A stretch of 64,000 nt of DNA from contig UESW01003829.1 of the NCBI GenBank assembly GCA_900491605.1, forward strand, positions 1,751,668-1,815,667, read 5' to 3'. How positions within the stretch are numbered: the first letter of the stretch is position 1; each line of letters starts with the position of its first letter. The notes under the pieces are model-generated. The model searched no databases. It was not told the origin of the DNA and saw nothing but the letters and a program-made list of their open reading frames with translations. Positions 10,321 to 19,836 of the stretch are shown here, piece after piece. The position numbers and the translations under genes are program-made. The DNA is from Calamus simplicifolius (Eukaryota > Streptophyta > Magnoliopsida > Arecales > Arecaceae).

Positions 10321-12368
10321 TGATGGGGCCGGTTGACCCCATGAAAAATAAAATTTTTTGGACGGCCCCAAAGGCCCAGACTCTAACGCCAGCTCCAGCG
10401 ACGGCCTCCAGCGACGGCCTCCAGCGTCGGCTTCCAGCGCCAGCCCCCAGCGCTAGCCAAAGGCGACGGACTCTAACGCCAGCTCCAGCGACGGCCTCCA
10501 GCGTCGGCTTCCAGCGCCAGCCCCCAGCGCTAGCCAAAGGCCGACGGATTTCAGCCCCAGCCGCCAGCGTCGGCCTCCAGTGCCAGCGTCCAGCGCTGGC
10601 CAAAGGCCGACGGGCTCCAGCGCGGCCCCCAAGGCCGGCACATCAAAGGCTGACACCCGCCAAGGCCGGCCTCTCCAAGCTAGACGGCCCCGATAGCTAG
10701 CCGGCCCCGGCACATAGCTAGCCGGCCCCGGCACATTGCTAGCCGGCCACGGCGTCTCCAAGCTAGCCGGCCACGGTGTCTTCAGTCCCGCCGAGTCGGC
10801 CAAGGCTGTCCCCGGCCGGCCCGACTCGGCCCCGTCGTCTCCAAGTCCGCCGAGTCGGCCAAGGCCGTCCCCGGCCAGCCCGACTCGGCCCCGGCATCTC
10901 CAAGCTAGCTGGCCCCGGCACATTGCTAGCCGGCCACGGCGTCTCCAAGCTAGCCGGCCCCGGCACATTGCTAGCCGGCCACGACGTCTCCAAGCTAGCC
11001 GGCCACGGCGTCTTCAGTCCCGCCAAGTCGGCCAAGGCCATCACCGGCCGGCCCGACTCGGCCCCGTCGTCTCCAAGTCCGCCGAGTCGGCCAAGGCCGT
11101 CCCCGGCCAGCCCGACTCGGCCCCGGCGTCTCCAAGCTAGCCGACCCCGGCACATTGCTAGCCGGCCACGGCGTCTCCAAGCTAGCCGGCCACGGCATCT
11201 TCAGTCCCGCTGAGTCGGCCAAGGCCGTCCCTGGCTGGCCCGACTCGGCCCCGGCGTCTCCAGTCCCACCGAGTCGACCAAGGCCATCCCCGGCCAGCCC
11301 GACTCGGCCCCGGCGTCTCCAAGTCCGCCGAGTCGGCCAAGGCCGTCCCCGGCCAGCCCGACTCGGCCCTGTTGTCTCCAGTCCTGCCGAGTCGGCCAAG
11401 GCCGTCCCTGGCCGGCCCGACTCGGCCTCGTCGTCTCCAAGTCCGTCGAGTCGGCCAAGGCCGTCCCCGGCCAGCCCGACTCGGCCCCGGCATCTCCAAG
11501 CTAGCCGGCCCCGGCACATTGCTAGCTGGCCACGGCGTCTCCAAGCTCGCCGGCCCCGGCGTCCCTAGGCTAGCCAGCCCCAGCATCTTCAGTCCCACCG
11601 AGTCGGCCAAGGCCATCCCCGACCAGCCCGACTCGGCCCCGATGTCTCCAAGCTCGCCGGCCCCGGCGTCTCCAGCCCTGCCGAGTTGACCAAGGCTGTC
11701 CCCGGCCAGCCCGACTCGGCCCCGGCGTCTCCAAGTCCGCCGAGTCGGCCAAGGCCGTCCCTGGCCAGCCCGACTCGGCCCCATCGTCTGCAAATCCGCC
11801 GATTAGGCCCCGCCCCGGCACTGCCTTGCCAACTGGATGGGCCCCTGCCATCTCAGGTCGACCCAGCTCGGCCCGGGCAAGACAGGACCCCCCGGTTCCC
11901 GCCAGATCAGCCCCAGCGGTTCAAGAATCCGTTTCTCTGACGCGCGCCGCACGACATCTCCCGACGCGCGCCGCCCGACAGCGCCGATGCGCGCCGCAGC
12001 GCCAACGTGCACCGCCCGACAGCGCCAGATCCGACAATCCAACGGCTCCACCGGCTGATGGAACGCAGACCCACGTGATGGTGCCAGTGTCAACCCCTAT
12101 AAAAGGGTAAATTACGTCGAGAACAAGGTAACACATTTTACACACTCGATGCCCTAACTCTCAAAGGAACTACCTGATCCTTCTGAGACCTCTTCCTCCT
12201 CAAGAGCTCTCTCGAGCTCCTTCTCTACTGTGACCTCTGTCACTAACTTGGGCGTCGGAGGGTCCCACCGAAGAACCCTCTTCGGTCTTGGGACTTCTTT
12301 GCAGGCAACCCGGTGAAGAAGAAGAGCCTCCGTTCCCGACGTCCAGGAGGGGTGATCGGGCATCATCA
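10321..12368 (+). repeat. 3' LTR of the gag-only gypsy element
   Basis: The LTR is 2048 bp, starts with the same TGATGGGGCCGGTTGACC as the 5' LTR and ends CATCA. It is 232 bp longer than the 5' copy. The extra length falls in the GC-rich tandem array (about 10380-11800), so repeat-unit gain or loss after or during insertion explains it. The TATA box is at 12098-12104. Confidence 0.93.
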
Positions 12369-12373
12369 GATAA

Positions 12374-13715
12374 GGATACTTGTTCATATCCTATTATCTT
12401 TATATACATATATAGTTATTTAAAATATTTTTATTCCTCAATAAAAAGTAAAAAAACAAGAATAACATTGCGTATCTAATTATCTTTATATAAATTTATA
12501 GCTATTTATATATATATTCTTATTTTTCAATGAAGAGATACAAGAGCAATAGAATAAGAATAATGACATATATCATATATTTTAATTCAAATATTCTAAC
12601 TTTTCAGTGAAGAACTATAAGAGCAAAAGAATAGGGATATGACTAATATCCTATTAATTCTGTGATTCAGACGAATGTAAAAAGCATTAAAATCCTTTGA
12701 AATAAAATATTTTGGATCCCTTTAATGCCCATTAAATAAATTTCTTTTCACATTAGTTTATTTAGATATTAAAGAAAAAGAAAGGTGATCAAAAAGTTGT
12801 CCATGCAAAAAAAACATCTAGCATTTTTTTGCATGAAAGACCTATCCTAAACCCAGACAAGTATCATCTCTCGAGTTGTCCTGTAACTTTGGTCCTAATG
12901 CATCTCCAACAAACATTTCCCTCAAAAAATAATCATGCTTGCAAAAACTAAGGGAGTATCAAGATCAGGAGTATATAAAAGTTGTTAAAAAAAAACCTTT
13001 GATTCTAGATATTACTAATAATCAGAAAAAATAATTTAAAAATTTGAATGTTAAATATTAGTAGTTAAGAGTAAAAATAAGAAGAAAGAGGCCTGCCTAG
13101 ATTGAAACATTTGAAATACTACCCTAAGGACAATATTCCCCCTTATAAAGGATTGTAGCGAAGTTATCCCTAAGGTATAATAACGCAGCTAAATCTAATT
13201 CCTCATTTAACTACCACGATTATGAGGAGTGATTCAATAGACTTGTTTTTGTCTCTCAGAACAATAATTAAAAATGCTAGAAAAAATATCTTTAAAAAAA
13301 TTAGAGGAGAAAAAATTCTCAAGAGAAGATAGAGATCAAACTAACTCAATCGTATCTTAAAAGGCTCTCGAGGGATAAGATTAGACTGTATCTTAATTTG
13401 CAAGGAATCCAAGCAATTAGGCTTCTTTAATAGACTAAAAGTGATAAAATAAGATAGCGCACATAAGGCCTATATTCAAGTCCTTCACAGCATAAGTAAG
13501 CCTAAATTATTGCAAATATATAAATTTATATATCCAACATAAAACTAAAATAGAAATTAGTCTAAAAATTTAAATTTATATTTTTTGGTTAAAATAGAAA
13601 ATATTATCTATATTTATTGTTAACTCTACTTGAATTTATATATGCAATATTGGACTAAAATAAAAATTGGTTTAAAAATTTTAACTTTTTGTTAAAATAG
13701 AAAATAACAGCGCAC
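12374..13715. other. AT-rich intergenic DNA
   Basis: No gene or known element was recognised. Two related AT-rich blocks, about 13530-13607 and 13640-13708 (each with ...TAAAATAGAAATTAGTCT-like and TTAAAATAGAAAATA phrases), look like an old local duplication. Confidence 0.6.
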
Positions 13716-13719
13716 CGGT

Positions 13720-14232
13720 AATGGTCTTATCTCTTGGGAGCCCCCATCCCCTAGGGTTTGTCAAAATCAATTTTGATGGAATGTCATGGTAGAGCTGCTG
13801 GCTCGAGCTTTGTGATCCGTGGGTCGATGGGTTGATATAGCTACGAGTGGTTTCGGCTTCCTTGACCTATCGGTGCCTTTAGTGGAGTTGTATGCGGCAT
13901 GGCTGGTATATCTTTTGCCATTCGTAGCCTGGGGAGTGGGACTCCACTACTGTTATTAGTTGGCTCCGTCTGGACTCTTGGTGACTAGTTCTCCTCCATA
14001 CCTTTGCTCCGTGACATCCGGACTATGCTTCGTCAAGCCGATACCATCCGGATCCAATATATCTATCGAGAAGCTAACTCAGCGACCGACTGAGTAGCTG
14101 GCCGGATGGTCCATTACTTTGGACCATGGTTTTGGATGCAGGGTGACCTATGCCCTCTGTTCTCTTTTAAATTTTATACTCTGATATATTGGGTTTGACT
14201 CACTCTAAATTGATGTGATCACCCATCTGTAC

Positions 14233-14259
<27 letters not shown>
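13720..14259 (+). mobile_element. 5'-truncated LINE (L1-like) 3' end with RNase H remnant and poly(A)
   Basis: Only the 3' end of a non-LTR retrotransposon is present. Broken plus-strand frames give the reverse-transcriptase-associated RNase H domain seen at the C terminus of plant L1-like elements: GFVKINFDG near 13757-13783, then RDIRTML and YIYREANSATD near 14005-14090. At least two frame changes and several stops are needed, so it is dead. The copy ends in 27 A residues (14233-14259), the mark of target-primed insertion. No clear target-site duplication was found. A fragment of a host RNase H-like gene is the alternative, but the A-tail argues for a LINE. Confidence 0.7.
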
Positions 14260-14263
<4 letters not shown>

Positions 14264-14348
14264 AACGCTTAATAAAAGCAAACGCTTGGCTTCCACTTAT
14301 TATTCATTAATTAATCTCCCACTTGCCTAACGGAATGGTAACGATAGG

Positions 14349-14358
14349 CTATAAATAG
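14349..14358 (+). promoter_or_regulatory. TATA box upstream of the CLE-type gene
   Basis: CTATAAATAG lies 72 bases before the ATG of the CLE-type gene, and would place the transcript start about 40-50 bases before the ATG. It is only about 90 bases after the LINE poly(A), so any enhancer further upstream is separated from it by the LINE. Confidence 0.7.
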
Positions 14359-14430
14359 AGGTAGCGCAAAGCGAGACCCCCCAGGCCATAAACCTCTCGA
14401 GCCGGGTTGCAGGTCAAGTGAAAAGAAATA

Positions 14431-14667
14431 ATGGGGAGCTTTTGGTTATGCATCATCTTGATCTTGTCCTCAACTGCTCCGGGCTCTATATCTCGTTTGT
14501 TGCATCGGGAAGCGTCGGAAAGCACTGCCGGGGGGCCGACCACGGACATCGCGTTCATGGCAAGCAGCACCGGACAAGAATGGGTGCCTCCTACTGCGTA
14601 CGGCGAACTCAAGAGGCCAAGCCCTGGGGGGCCAGACCCTCAGCACCACTCTAATGGTCTCTTCTAA
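14431..14667 (+). CDS. CLE-family secreted signalling peptide precursor (AtCLE1-7-like)
   Basis: An intact intronless frame encodes 78 residues, as expected for CLE precursors (usually 60-120). Residues 1-20 are a signal peptide (MGSFWLCIILILSS..., hydrophobic core 4-12). A variable Ser/Thr/Gly-rich spacer follows. Residues 62-73 are RPSPGGPDPQHH, followed by five residues to the end. The 12-mer fits the CLE consensus and differs from the AtCLE2 type (RLSPGGPDPQHH) only at position 2. It keeps Pro4, Gly6, Pro7, Pro9 and His11, the residues that are hydroxylated or contact receptors in known CLE peptides. Such peptides are cut from the precursor, leave the cell and bind leucine-rich-repeat receptor kinases in root, vascular or nutrient signalling. 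The frame has a TATA box upstream. Lys61-Arg62 marks the processing site. The overlapping frame at 14418-14654 is a shadow. Expression is not shown by sequence alone. The precise CLE subgroup is inferred. Confidence 0.88.
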   Translation: MGSFWLCIILILSSTAPGSISRLLHREASESTAGGPTTDIAFMASSTGQEWVPPTAYGELKRPSPGGPDPQHHSNGLF

Positions 14668-17424
14668 ATCATCTCGGTTAAAATTTCTAATACTAAAGGA
14701 GAACGTATATACCACTGGAGTCTCTGTTGCTACCTGCGTATGTGTTCTGTTTTGAGTCGTCTTGCATGAGCTTTGCTCCAGCGATCTTGTCACTCTTAAT
14801 TATTAATTAGCTGCGTTAGTGCGTCAACAGTTGGTAACGACGTTCAAAGGATCCGTTTCGATTGGATCCCTTGTATCCTTAATTTATATATGGAGCAAAA
14901 TTAAAAGTTTAGTACTTGGTGCTGATTTTTTTTATTTTTTTTTTTGGAGAATATTATAATAGCCGGTTACCACCACCGCTCAGGTTTTGATCTTTTAAGA
15001 GAGAGGGGCCAATCATAATAGATTTTTCCGAATATTGAGTATAAAATAATCAAATTTAGGGGCTTATATACTCTATACGCTTGTTTCATACGATAGGGGT
15101 TTGAAGTTTCGTTGTTTCTGTGGAGAGGCGAGAGTATAGGTTTGTTTGAAGTTTTTTATGATAGGGGTTTCTGCAGGAAGTTCAGGAATGCGTGATGTAA
15201 GCTCACATTAATGCATGCAAGGATATATCCAAACAATTTGACGCGTGGTTCGCATGATCCATGTAGTAAGTGTGGAATTAGATGATTTCTACTTCGCTGA
15301 TCATACGTTTTTTCCACCAACGAAACTGTAAAGACGTCAACACCCAACGTTAATCCCCTTCTTGGGAATGGACTTAAACCCAAAAAGTAACAAGCGATCG
15401 AGAATCGTGAACGCGAGCAGCATGAGATCATGTTGGCATGCAAACCTGGAAGTACGGTCCGTTATTATGTATACAGTTATTATGCATGCCCTGGGTACAT
15501 GTCATGGGATAAGTTTCCTTTCATGGTTTTAGCTGGATCAAGTCACTTGATGAAGACTTTCTATCGTAAAATATGAACAGCTACAATCCCTACCTTCCAC
15601 TAAAAAGTTTAATCATCTCAGTCCGTCATGTAAGACCACATCAACTTTGAGAGTGCTTTGTCAATTTCAGCATAACCTACGAGCCTATGGATGCATGGTT
15701 TATCAAGCCAGGGGCTAGGCTCTCAACTCAAGCAAGTCTATTTCACTTTTTTTAGATCTATCCAAATGTTAAAGCACTTGACAAGCAAACGCAATCCTAC
15801 CAACGAGTTTGCTAGGTTCAGCTGATAATTTTTTGAGCAAAATGGAGAAAACCACCTCAGATTTTATCGATGAAATTAGAAAAGGATCTATCATCTGATA
15901 CTGAACCTCTTAAACTATTCTTGGTTCCTTTTGCTCGAAAAGCCTCCTTTGGATTCCTTTCTCGCACTTCTCAGCCTTCTAATTGTTTCAGTTCTGCGTA
16001 AGATGGAGATTTTCTTTGGCAGTCATCTGTTTTCAATTCCTTGATCTCTGACTGAATTGAGAAACAAACATAGCTATCTCTTTTAGCTTCCTACACAATG
16101 CGAAGCTTCTCTTTATCTAGTACATAACAAGGTGGTAGTCTAGTACCCTTGCCTTTTTTTATTTTTTGATGCAAATGGAGGAAGGGAACCTCTTCCCTCA
16201 ACTATATGAGTATCGTAGCTTTTTAGCTGCCTTTGCTAGACTTCAGGCAAAGTCCTTGCAACTGCTAACCGTACGTATATTCCTTCAGGTACCACGCTTA
16301 GTTTGATCAGCACATATATGTTTTGGAGATCCTTGTATGGTATTTGTTGATCTTTGCTTGCAAGCTGGGCTATAGCCCAGCAGTCGCTCTTCTTCACCAA
16401 GGACGTTCGGGGTTTGATTCTTGTGAGTTGTTTTTTAATAAGTAATCGACCCAAGTAACACTTCTAATCGTTTATTGGTGGGGCTGTCAATAGATTTTCA
16501 TTAGAAGAGGAGGAACTGAGGAAGAAAGAAGAAAGTCTTTGCTTGCACTGAAGCAGCTCCACAATCTGATCCTGGTGCTCCCATCATAAACCAAAAGAAA
16601 TTCGTACTTTAACTCACCACCACAATGGAGTTTCTTTTAATTTGCGCCATTTCTCTTGCAGTTGTGATCCTTAAATATATGCATGAGTTGGAGCTTAATA
16701 TTCTGGCACATTAACCATACCATGGAGATGGAACATCAATCACTTTATCTCAGTACGTAATTGCAGTGGGAAGATCATCCTCTCAAAGGAAATCTGAGCT
16801 CGAGTCCTCCATGGTGCTAGAACTCAATTCCGTATCGTATAATTTTAACCTATCAATGAGTTTGCTATAATGGACTCATCACCCAGATAGTTCTTTAATA
16901 AATTATGGGGTTCCACTTGAACTCATGATTGAAATGCCCTGTTGGTTTCAACCTCCAACCAATTAAAGAAGCGACTAACAGCTGTTATATAATCTTAATG
17001 ATTTAGCATTTGTGTCTTCCACATTCTAGGTTTGTCCAATCAAACTTTGCCTTTATGGCCAAATAAAAACCATGGAAATATCACAATATCTGCTAATTTA
17101 TCAGCTCCAAAATGATCAAGATAGTAGCAGCATCAGTTGCATGCTTAAGTTGCATGCTTTAGAAAAACGTGTGCTATTTTGATCCATGGCGTAACCTCCC
17201 CATGGTGGACCAATGTTGGTGTTTTCTAGCAACAATATTGGAATTAAAATGTGTTCTCAGAGCAGCGCTGGTTTGATCATACTCATAACTGGAAAACAGG
17301 AAACGTGGAGTGGAATCAGTCTTTGAAAGGTTGGGTTGATCCTGCGCTAGAAGCTCAAAAACAGTGTCACATTTTGTAAAGTTCACTATAAAATCGTAGT
17401 ACTGCAAATTACCAACAAGAGTAC
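14668..17424. other. Host intergenic DNA downstream of the CLE-type gene
   Basis: About 2.7 kb without a recognised gene or full element. Short frames at 15156-15443, 16236-16454 and 17174-17566 (minus) show no known motif. A tRNA-like pair of A-box and B-box sequences lies near 16373-16421 and could be a SINE relic. The first 300 bases will include the CLE 3' UTR, but I see no unambiguous polyadenylation signal. Confidence 0.6.
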
Positions 17425-17460
17425 CGTAAGAATTGAATGAGCATTTCACTACAAGAAAAT

Positions 17461-18260
17461 TAAATATAGCGACACTTACATGCATCGCTAATGTATCGCT
17501 AAGCAAGCAATAGCAACGCAATAAAGGCGTTGCTAAAATGTTCACCGTAATTTTAATTTGTTGCAATTGCGTCGCTTAACAGCTACTCTCTACGATGCCC
17601 TAAATGCATCGCAATATATTGCGACGCCAATAAATGTATCGCAATATTGTGACGCAGACTTAATGCGTCGCTACTTTAAAAATAAATTTTTTAAAATATT
17701 TACGATAGAAAATATCGTCGCAACTGCGTCGCTAATTAATTTATTTATTTTTTAAAAAAATTTAAATAAAATAATTTTTAATATATTTTAAAATAATTGC
17801 GATGAAAATTAGCGTCACTAATTAATTAATTTTTTTTAAAATATAATAATTTAATTTTTAATTTTTTAAAAATAATTACGATGCCCCTAAATGCGTCGCT
17901 ACTTTAAAAATAAATTTTTAAAAATATGTGCGATGAAAAATCTTGTCTCAATTGCATCGCTAATTAATTAATTTATTTTTTAAAAAAATAAAATAACATA
18001 ATTTGTAATTTTTTTAAATTAATTGTGATGGAAAATAGCGTCGCTAATTAATTAATTTATTTTTTTAAAAAATAAAGTAAATTAATTTTTAAGTTTTAAA
18101 GTAAATTAATTAATTTATTTAAAAAATAAAATAATATAAAATAAACTTGCTAATACAATGTAATTGCTAATACAATTGACCAAAACAATCATTACAAATT
18201 TTCAAAAATTGATAAAAATTTATTTTATTAATTATTTAAAATTTTTATATACAAAACAAA
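17461..18260. repeat. Left subterminal repeats of the 17447-24143 CACTA element
   Basis: Repeated GCGTCGCTA, TGCATCGCTAA and GCGATG variants in both orientations in very AT-rich DNA, with interspersed blocks such as AATTAATTAATTTATTTTT. These are typical CACTA subterminal binding repeats. The matching region on the right is 23506-24129. Confidence 0.8.
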
Positions 18261-18324
18261 AAAAATATCAAGTAGTAAAAAAAATACATCATGTATATGC
18301 AGGCGGCTATGGAGGCTGCGGAGG

Positions 18325-19727
18325 CTAGACTGAACCCTGCGACAGGAGATGAACTAAATCCTGCATCTGATGCATCTGATCTCTCATCTCTGCAAGCTCC
18401 TCCCGAACCTCTTGGCGAACTTCCTCCTTGATAGATCTCCAGATGTCGTCTATCTGCTCGGGAGGAATATCGCCAGAACCATGCGAACTGGAGCCCTGAT
18501 GGAGAAAATATCTGGAAGCTCTGGTGCCCAAACCATTGGCCCTACGGTCTCACGGCTGGGCACCAATAGCCTCCAAAAATACACATCGACTCTCCTCTGG
18601 TGAGAGTTCGACGGACGGCCCCCCATCAGTGGAATCGACCTGCGAAGCCTGAGACTGAAGCTCCTCGACTCGTGCCTTTAAGTTATAAAATTAATGATAA
18701 ATGAATTAATATATAAAGCTGAATAAAATATTAGAAATTAAATAAAAAATATAAATCTAATTTCTTATCCCAACCTTCCGTGATCATGTATCGATCCAGG
18801 AAACGTCCTTCCTGGTGTGTGTCATCCTGAATAGACGAAACTCACCACGATCTCTGCCCTCCTGCTCGGACTACAAAAGCAGAAGAAAGAATATAAATGC
18901 AAGTATTTATAAATGACTAAATTAGTATTTAAATTATTTATATTTTCTTACCATACGGTGCATGTGCTCCCAAATAGAAATGGATCCCGTAGTGTGATAG
19001 GAGAGGCTCGTGCCATGAACGCCCTTCTTAGATCGACGGTTCGTGCTGGCTGATGCGGACCTCCTGATCCATGCCTCGGACTGCCACGTCTGCTGCCAGC
19101 TGGCTCAAATACCCTCTGGCACATACCCTGGATGATCATCCGAACTCCTCCAACGATAAAGCATGTCGGAGTATCGGCGTGCCACAAGAGCATTCCATGC
19201 TGCCATAATGGCATCATGGATAGTATGGTCCCACGTAAACTTTTTCTGCATTGAAATAAATAGTTAGTTTCATAATATATTAAGATTAGAAAATTCTATA
19301 TCAGTTATAAAATATATTTAAAAAGTTTACCTAAAACTCTTAAAAATAAAACTCTCTCGTGGCCGCAGATACATGATGCCAATCGTAACCACTGGGATCA
19401 GCACGGCTATGAAATATAGAGCTGATCCGGCTCGATACAGTATGCTGCTCAATAAAGCTATTAAAAAAACTAATTAAAATAAGTAATTAACTTAAAAACA
19501 TAAATATAGTTACAATTAGTATATACTTACAGTCCATCGGCATCCAATCGAAGTACGGTGCGACCGACCAAAGAAGAACTCTCAGAGGTCTGTGCCGATC
19601 GGGTAGAGGAAAATACTGGATGAGCATCGATGCCTGGAGAGGCGGAAGTCCGTGCGTCAAGGCTGGTAGTAAGATGTGATGTAGCAGGGCTATATCCATC
19701 AGGGGTAGATCTACCTCGATCCGTCAT
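18325..19727 (-). pseudogene. Transposase_24 / Ptta-En-Spm type second gene of the CACTA element
   Basis: This is the accessory gene of the CACTA element; in related elements its product binds the subterminal repeats. Reading from ATG 19727 (MTDRGRSTPDG), the apparent exons are about 19727-19527, 19470-19340, 19245-18955, 18870-18770 and 18670-18325, separated by AT-rich intron-like DNA. The third exon gives FTWDHTIHDAIMAAWNALV, then ASWQQTWQSEAW and NRRSKKGVHGTSLSYHTTGS, the W...W...NR...H..GS pattern of PF03004. The next gives FRLFRMTHTRKD. The last exon (frame 18531-18325) has a predicted coiled coil, IWRSIKEEVRQEVREELAEM. Stops interrupt it (after YVPEGI near 19107 and near 18560). Exon borders are my estimates. 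Confidence 0.7.
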
Positions 19728-19836
19728 ACTGTAAATACTAAAGATTAATGCAATGCAATATAATTACGAATAATTAATAAATATATAAAAATTTAACACT
19801 TATAAAAATAAATCAAAATCGAATGAACCTATATCT

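Larger units (their letters stand above)
5321..12368 (+). mobile_element. Complete gag-only Ty3/gypsy LTR retrotransposon (TR-GAG-like, Tat-type)
   Basis: Two long LTRs (5321-7136 and 10321-12368), each starting TGATG and ending CATCA, flank an internal region of about 3.2 kb. The 5 bp GATAA occurs immediately before (5316-5320) and after (12369-12373), so both ends are exact and the element is one insertion. The internal part holds a tRNA primer binding site, a gag gene with two breaks, a 24 bp minisatellite and a polypurine tract. No protease, reverse transcriptase, RNase H or integrase frame was found. Gag-only LTR elements of this kind are known in plants as TR-GAG and depend on enzymes from a related full element. 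The gag and the PBS resemble the Tat/RIRE2 group. By eye, the unique U3-R-U5 part of the two LTRs differs at about nine positions in roughly 275 bases, mostly transitions, so the insertion is moderately young. Confidence 0.9.

Noticed and set aside
10453..11851. Several 80-200 codon frames in the 3' LTR
   Set aside because: Same cause: stop-poor CpG-rich repeats. No conserved start, length or domain between the two LTRs.
15156..16454. Minus-strand frames at 15156-15443 and 16236-16454
   Set aside because: No domain, no promoter signals and lengths expected by chance. Kept only as unassigned intergenic DNA.
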